Translations under genes and position numbers: made by a program
Shown here: piece by piece, positions 7,240-10,429 of the stretch
How the letters are laid out: every line of letters begins with the position of its first letter
Numbering within the stretch: the stretch's first letter is position 1
Notes under the pieces: generated by a model
Databases searched by the model: none
The model's input: only the letters and a program-made list of their open reading frames with translations
Told to the model about the DNA's origin: nothing
NCBI GenBank assembly: GCA_029779375.1
Contig: JAKPAR010000073.1
Coordinates: 1 to 10,429, forward strand
Source: Bacillota bacterium
Lineage (GTDB): Bacteria; Bacillota; Clostridia; Tissierellales; Sporanaerobacteraceae
Length of the DNA stretch: 10,429 bases
Direction of reading: 5' to 3'

Positions 7240-8493
7240 TTAAAAAAATCGTTCCAATAAATCTTGAGAATATCTGATACAATTTTCCATTGAAAGTGTA
7301 CTCATGATTTCACCAGCTAAATATACATTATTCTTTCCCTGCATCTTCTCCATCTTGTCATAAAATCCATTTTTTAGCGATATTGTATCCACATAAGGGC
7401 AATGTCTCCAATGCTTTGCCTGGTAGAGCCTTAAATTCTTTATGCCCAAATTTAGCAAATCATCTTTGATAATATCTAAACTGGACTTTTCTGAATTCTT
7501 CGCAGGATCGTAAGCATATAAAATAACCATTCCTTCGCCATGATATTCATCCCATCTTGAATCCCATATAGTGATATGGCCTTGCCTATTTGGAGACAAG
7601 TTTTCCAATATACATCCACAACCTTTGGGAACCTTGTCCACAATAAAAGCATATACATTAAATGATTGATATTTTATACTTTTTAAACATTTTTTCATAT
7701 CAGAATCCCAAAAATGAAGATCTAAAAATTGCTCCAAAGGAGCAGTTAAGATGACCCTATCAAATTCAAGCAACTCATATTGAGTTTTCACCCATAGTGT
7801 TTCATTGGAAGATAGCGAAATGTCTACTACTCTTTGCCCTAGGCGAATATCTTTAATTTGACTTCCCAAAGCCTCCGCCAAAGAAGAAACTCCATTATTC
7901 CATGTATAAAATTTGGGCAAATCCATAAAAGACATTAAATGGTCATAATTCATGATTCTAAGTACATAAAGAGCTGGAACTTCCTCAATATTCCCAAGTC
8001 CAAAGATTGTAAAGTATTGTACATAAATGGTTTTCAATATTTGAAACTCATGCATATCGCACCACTCTGAAAAAGGGAGCATAAGAGAATACTCAGTATT
8101 TTCATTGCTAGCATTTTTAAGTGAATTGTACATTGACAATACTCTAGGCAATCTATCTAGTTCCTCTACAAAATCCCCCAAATTCTCCTTGGGTATGGGC
8201 ATTATTTTTTGTCCATTTACATTGTAATTACTTCTAGACAACTTCGGCCCATCGGCTTTAATATTTAGCCTCTTCATCAATGCCCTAAGATTTAATTGCG
8301 AAGGCAGTCCAAAAATTGCTCCCAATTCGTAGGATTTTCCCTTGTACCAAATTGTATGTAATTTCCCACCAAGTCGTTCACTCTTTTCAAAAACAGTTAC
8401 ATTTTCATATCCTCTTCTTTGGAGTCCTTCTGCTATGACAAGGCCAGAAAGCCCCCCTCCAACAACTGCAACTTTACAATCCGATTTATTCAT
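7240..8493 (-). CDS. FAD-dependent oxidoreductase, amine oxidase/protoporphyrinogen oxidase-like
   Basis: A 417-residue flavoprotein of the amine-oxidase/protoporphyrinogen-oxidase/phytoene-desaturase group. The N-terminal dinucleotide fold has GGGLSG at residues 12-17, an acidic ribose-binding FEK near 35-37 and the following RLGGKL motif (40-45). The C-terminus has the flavin-contacting segment YLAGE (about 391-395), followed by ENCIRYSQDLLERF, typical of the last helix of this fold. No signal peptide or membrane segment is evident, so it is probably cytoplasmic. ATG 8493 is chosen (GGTGA 5 nt upstream); it overlaps the preceding stop by 8 nt, so translation is probably coupled. GTG codons at 8502 and 8505 are alternatives. 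The substrate is unknown, and no haem, carotenoid or polyamine genes lie nearby to suggest one. Confidence 0.88.
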   Translation of the reverse strand: MNKSDCKVAVVGGGLSGLVIAEGLQRRGYENVTVFEKSERLGGKLHTIWYKGKSYELGAIFGLPSQLNLRALMKRLNIKADGPKLSRSNYNVNGQKIMPIPKENLGDFVEELDRLPRVLSMYNSLKNASNENTEYSLMLPFSEWCDMHEFQILKTIYVQYFTIFGLGNIEEVPALYVLRIMNYDHLMSFMDLPKFYTWNNGVSSLAEALGSQIKDIRLGQRVVDISLSSNETLWVKTQYELLEFDRVILTAPLEQFLDLHFWDSDMKKCLKSIKYQSFNVYAFIVDKVPKGCGCILENLSPNRQGHITIWDSRWDEYHGEGMVILYAYDPAKNSEKSSLDIIKDDLLNLGIKNLRLYQAKHWRHCPYVDTISLKNGFYDKMEKMQGKNNVYLAGEIMSTLSMENCIRYSQDLLERFF

Positions 8494-9547
8494 CTTTATC
8501 ACCACGCTTTGAAGAATTTATCAATGCTGAAAGCCAAAGTGGCAATGTATCTAAATCTGCATTGTTCTGTAAAGCTCTTTCAAGAATAGCTTCAACAGGC
8601 GTCTTGCCTACATTGTAGCCACTGGAATTTATACTATGAAAATTGTACTGTCTTACAAATTTATCAATTTCCCGTTCAATTTCTTCAAAAGAATTGATTT
8701 CACTATTTGAGTTAATTTTGTTGTAAAACTCTGTGACTAAAAACTCATTGAACTCTCTCATATCATCTAATATAGTGCTGTCATCAGGAGAAATAAATAT
8801 GTGATTGATATTAAAATTTTCTATTATTTCCTTGTACTTGTCCCCTTTTACGAAATAAGACAAAAAAGCTTTTTCCTTTTCAGTAACTAAATTTTCAATA
8901 CTTAAATTAAAAGTTTCAAGCAAATACACAAACTTTAACTCAAAATAATTCCAAACATCAATATCTTGCTTTTTATTATATAGCTTTACCGCCCCCCATT
9001 TTGAAGAAGTATCATAGAGACTATACTGATATATTTTCCCTATTCCATCAAAAGTTCCGATAAAATCAATTTTCTGTATCACCAAATACCCTGGATAGAC
9101 TTCCTCTCCATTTAAAAAATTAAGTTTATCCTTTTTTTCTTTTCTATTGTTTTTATAGAGTTCTTTGTTCATAGAATATTCTTCCCTTTGGGCTCTCTTT
9201 GTCAAATTGTTTCGCTTTAAGACATTGTAAATACCCGTTTCTCCTATATCAAATCCTTCAGCCCTTAGTTCATAATAGATTCTCTTAGGACCATCAGCTG
9301 GATATTTGACCACATAGGAAAGTATTTCCTGCTCAAGGGCCTTACTGACTTTGTTGGGCATTTGAGGTTTTTTAGGTTCCCTATTTTCAAGACCAGCCAT
9401 TCCATATTTTTTATAAGCCCTATGCCAATTGTAAAAGGTTGTCCTTGAAATTCCAAACATCTCGCATGTCTTGGAAACATTGTTTTCTTTTAAGGCATGT
9501 TTCAATATCATGTACTTGCTATATGCATTAAAACCCTTGGATTTCAA
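8486..9547 (-). CDS. Transposase-like DNA-binding protein (HTH + degenerate DDE/integrase-type core)
   Basis: A 353-residue protein with the layout of IS481/IS3-type transposases. A first helix-turn-helix covers about 12-45 (VSKTCEMFGISRTTFYNWHR). A second winged-helix-like region covers about 66-115 and includes GPKRIYYELR. A ribonuclease-H-like core from about 150 to 325 ends in TPVEAILERA. A first acidic residue, Asp161, is kept in IDFIG. The usual (T/S)DNG around the second Asp appears as TEKE (222-225), and the expected VERF-like motif as MREF (263-266), so the active site looks lost. I see no terminal inverted repeats. The gene leads an operon and is overlapped by the FAD oxidoreductase gene, suggesting a domesticated regulator or DNA-binding factor. 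The start is TTG, with GAGGGGG (9555-9561) 7 nt upstream. A recently decayed insertion sequence is the alternative. Confidence 0.75.
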   Translation of the reverse strand: MKSKGFNAYSKYMILKHALKENNVSKTCEMFGISRTTFYNWHRAYKKYGMAGLENREPKKPQMPNKVSKALEQEILSYVVKYPADGPKRIYYELRAEGFDIGETGIYNVLKRNNLTKRAQREEYSMNKELYKNNRKEKKDKLNFLNGEEVYPGYLVIQKIDFIGTFDGIGKIYQYSLYDTSSKWGAVKLYNKKQDIDVWNYFELKFVYLLETFNLSIENLVTEKEKAFLSYFVKGDKYKEIIENFNINHIFISPDDSTILDDMREFNEFLVTEFYNKINSNSEINSFEEIEREIDKFVRQYNFHSINSSGYNVGKTPVEAILERALQNNADLDTLPLWLSALINSSKRGDKDE

Positions 9548-9593
9548 ATTTAAACCCCCTCTAAAGAAAAGATGGTTTTAAGGTGAATGTATA

Positions 9594-9622
9594 TTGAATA
9601 TTATATCATAAAATCATATACT
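9594..9622 (+). promoter_or_regulatory. Candidate promoter of the sortase remnant gene
   Basis: TTGAAT (9594-9599) and TATACT (9617-9622) are separated by 17 nt. A start near 9629 would leave a leader of about 55 nt before ATG 9685. The element overlaps the oppositely oriented promoter of the transposase-like gene. Confidence 0.55.
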
Positions 9623-9630
9623 AAAATCAA
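9600..9630 (-). promoter_or_regulatory. Candidate extended -10 promoter of the transposase-like/FAD operon
   Basis: On the minus strand a perfect TATAAT (9600-9605) is preceded by TGA, giving an extended -10. A TTGATT (9625-9630) lies 19 nt upstream, a longish spacer that the extended -10 could tolerate. Transcription would start about 45 nt before TTG 9547. Confidence 0.6.
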
Positions 9631-9644
9631 TGGAATAGGCTTAA

Positions 9645-9659
9645 ACCAATATACTTGGT
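9645..9659. repeat. Short palindrome, possible operator
   Basis: ACCAA-TATAC-TTGGT is a perfect 5-bp inverted repeat with a 5-nt centre. It lies between the plus-strand promoter and the ribosome-binding site of the sortase gene, and just upstream of the minus-strand -35. Its position suits an operator, but so short an arm can arise by chance. Confidence 0.25.
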
Positions 9660-9684
9660 GAAAAGCTGGAGGTGATTTATAAAT

Positions 9685-10080
9685 ATGAAAAAAATAATAT
9701 CCATATTGTTAATTTTAATTGGAACAGTCTTTCTATTGAGTCCTTTTATCAAAGACCAAATCATTAAATACTATAGCAATTCTATATTGGAGGCTAATAT
9801 TAGTCCAGAAATCCTAAAAGAAAATAATGAAAATACTAATTTAGAAGTAAAATTTGATTTTTCATCAGTTAAAGATATAGACATAAAATCCATACTAAAG
9901 GAACCTCGAAATTTTAATAAGGATTTGCTATTTGGAAGTCTCATGGATATGCTGTCAGATGATAAGGCTAATAAGAGAAGAAAACCCATAATCTCACTTA
10001 TGACTTGCTATCATTCTTCTAATACAGGAAAGAGGTTTTTTGCACTGGGAGAATTAGTAGATGAATATCCTATAGACTAA
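9685..10080 (+). CDS. Class D sortase with in-frame internal deletion (probably non-functional)
   Basis: A 131-residue open frame joining the two ends of a class D sortase, a family normally near 200 residues. Residues 3-21 form the N-terminal membrane anchor and are followed by the usual IKYYSN stretch and an acidic linker. From about residue 88 the sequence is the family's C-terminus: SLMTC (104-108) holds the catalytic Cys108, Arg117 in GKRFF fits the catalytic Arg, and the end GELVDEYP is typical. The middle of the beta-barrel, including the catalytic His segment, is missing, so transpeptidation of LPXTG-type substrates is not expected. KDLLFGSLMD near the junction resembles the segment that normally follows the His, so there may have been two small deletions rather than one. 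Start is well supported: GGAGGTGA ends 9 nt before ATG. IS21-like DNA begins right after the stop. Confidence 0.75.
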   Translation: MKKIISILLILIGTVFLLSPFIKDQIIKYYSNSILEANISPEILKENNENTNLEVKFDFSSVKDIDIKSILKEPRNFNKDLLFGSLMDMLSDDKANKRRKPIISLMTCYHSSNTGKRFFALGELVDEYPID

Positions 10081-10116
10081 ATGTTTTTGATATTCTAAAA
10101 GTACCCCAAATTCTTA

Positions 10117-10146
10117 TTGAAAATTCCTCTAGAAGAAATATATAAT
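10117..10146 (+). promoter_or_regulatory. Internal promoter of the IS21-like element
   Basis: TTGAAA (10117-10122) is followed after 18 nt by a perfect TATAAT (10141-10146). Transcription should begin near 10152-10154, inside the 5' arm of the hairpin that precedes istA. Confidence 0.65.
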
Positions 10147-10148
10147 AA

Positions 10149-10168
10149 CCCTATGATAATTCATAGGG
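10149..10168 (+). promoter_or_regulatory. Hairpin overlapping the istA Shine-Dalgarno
   Basis: CCCTATGA (10149-10156), loop TAAT, TCATAGGG (10161-10168): a perfect 8-bp stem. Its 3' arm takes in four bases of AGGGAGG (10165-10171), the ribosome-binding site 7 nt before istA. In read-through RNA the stem could hide that site; RNA started at the element's own promoter would lack part of the 5' arm. Confidence 0.6.
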
Positions 10169-10178
10169 AGGCTAGGGG

Positions 10179-10429
10179 ATGATAAGTTTAATGGATAAAC
10201 AAAAAATAATAATAGATGGATTTTTAGGAGGAAAATCTCAATGGGCACTCCACAGAGAGACTGGAATTGATAGAAAAACAATTAGAAAATATATCAGAGA
10301 ATATGAAGAAAAAAGAGCTATGCTATTGGAGGGAGAAGGAGATAAAATAATTTTAACTGAAGAAATTGTAGAACCACCAAAATACGATGCGAGTAATAGA
10401 ACTAAAGTTAAATTAACAAATGAAATAAT
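10179..10429 (+). CDS. istA: IS21-family transposase IstA (N-terminal part, cut by window end)
   Basis: Eighty-three codons of an IS21-type IstA transposase, continuing past the window. The N-terminal helix-turn-helix is clear: MDKQKIIIDGFLGGKSQWA leads into ETGIDRKTIRKYIREYEE, the classic IS21 DNA-binding start. It is followed by the conserved EEIVEPPKYDASNR stretch that precedes the second DNA-binding region. The DDE core and the partner ATPase gene istB would lie downstream. ATG 10179 is chosen for AGGGAGG 7 nt upstream; ATG 10191 is an in-frame alternative with poorer spacing. Residue TRP in KSQWALHRETG, where family members usually have an Arg-rich KSQREI, is a minor variation. Confidence 0.88.
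   Translation, partial: MISLMDKQKIIIDGFLGGKSQWALHRETGIDRKTIRKYIREYEEKRAMLLEGEGDKIILTEEIVEPPKYDASNRTKVKLTNEI

Larger units (their letters stand above)
10082..10429 (+). mobile_element. IS21-family insertion sequence, left end (truncated by window)
   Basis: The element is recognised by its istA-type transposase gene. The left end is inferred to begin at TG in position 10082, from the TG-start rule of IS21 ends and the following TTCTAAAAGTACCCC stretch (10092-10106), which resembles ends I associate with Firmicutes members. About 97 nt separate this end from istA. The right end, istB and any target duplication lie outside the window, so the boundary is provisional. Confidence 0.65.

Noticed and set aside
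8486..9684. Annotating the transposase-like gene as a complete insertion sequence
   Set aside because: I find no inverted repeats or target duplication around it, its core motifs look degenerate, and its stop is overlapped by a functional downstream gene.

Overview
The window is AT-rich DNA from what looks like a low-GC Gram-positive anaerobe (Firmicutes, Clostridia or Tissierellia type). The grounds are strong purine-rich Shine-Dalgarno sequences, frequent TTG starts, a class D sortase remnant, a heterodimeric multidrug-type ABC exporter, nickel-hydrogenase maturation genes and a large Fe-S flavoprotein. No rRNA, tRNA or CRISPR is visible, and species cannot be fixed from the sequence alone.

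Left part (1-3067): a plus-strand operon enters from outside the window and encodes the two halves of a heterodimeric ABC exporter. The first is truncated by the window edge. Their ATP sites are asymmetric in the classic complementary way. A minus-strand GNAT acetyltransferase gene runs tail-to-tail into the second ABC gene with a 6-nt overlap.

Middle part (3168-7086): a minus-strand operon reads hypB, an 895-residue multi-cluster Fe-S/FAD/NAD(P) oxidoreductase, then hypA. It has a near-consensus sigma-A promoter (TTGACA-N17-TACAAT) and ends in a hairpin terminator. HypB and HypA deliver nickel to [NiFe]-hydrogenase or similar enzymes. The flavoprotein between them combines an unusual Cys-rich N-terminal region, two ferredoxin-like modules and a GltD/NfnB-like core. 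No hydrogenase structural gene and no hypC/D/E/F lies in the window.

Right-middle part (7085-9630): a second minus-strand operon holds a transposase-like protein (two helix-turn-helix regions plus a DDE/integrase-like core that seems to have lost catalytic motifs). It is overlapped by 8 nt by a gene for an amine-oxidase/protoporphyrinogen-oxidase-type FAD enzyme. The coupling, promoter and terminator suggest a domesticated transposase-derived regulator in a stable operon rather than a free insertion sequence. This is the most unusual system here. Its promoter overlaps a divergent plus-strand promoter.

Right end (9594-10429): the divergent promoter drives a class D sortase gene whose middle, including the catalytic His region, is missing in frame. 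Immediately after its stop codon comes the apparent left end of an IS21-family element, with its own promoter, a hairpin covering the istA ribosome-binding site, and the start of istA running out of the window.
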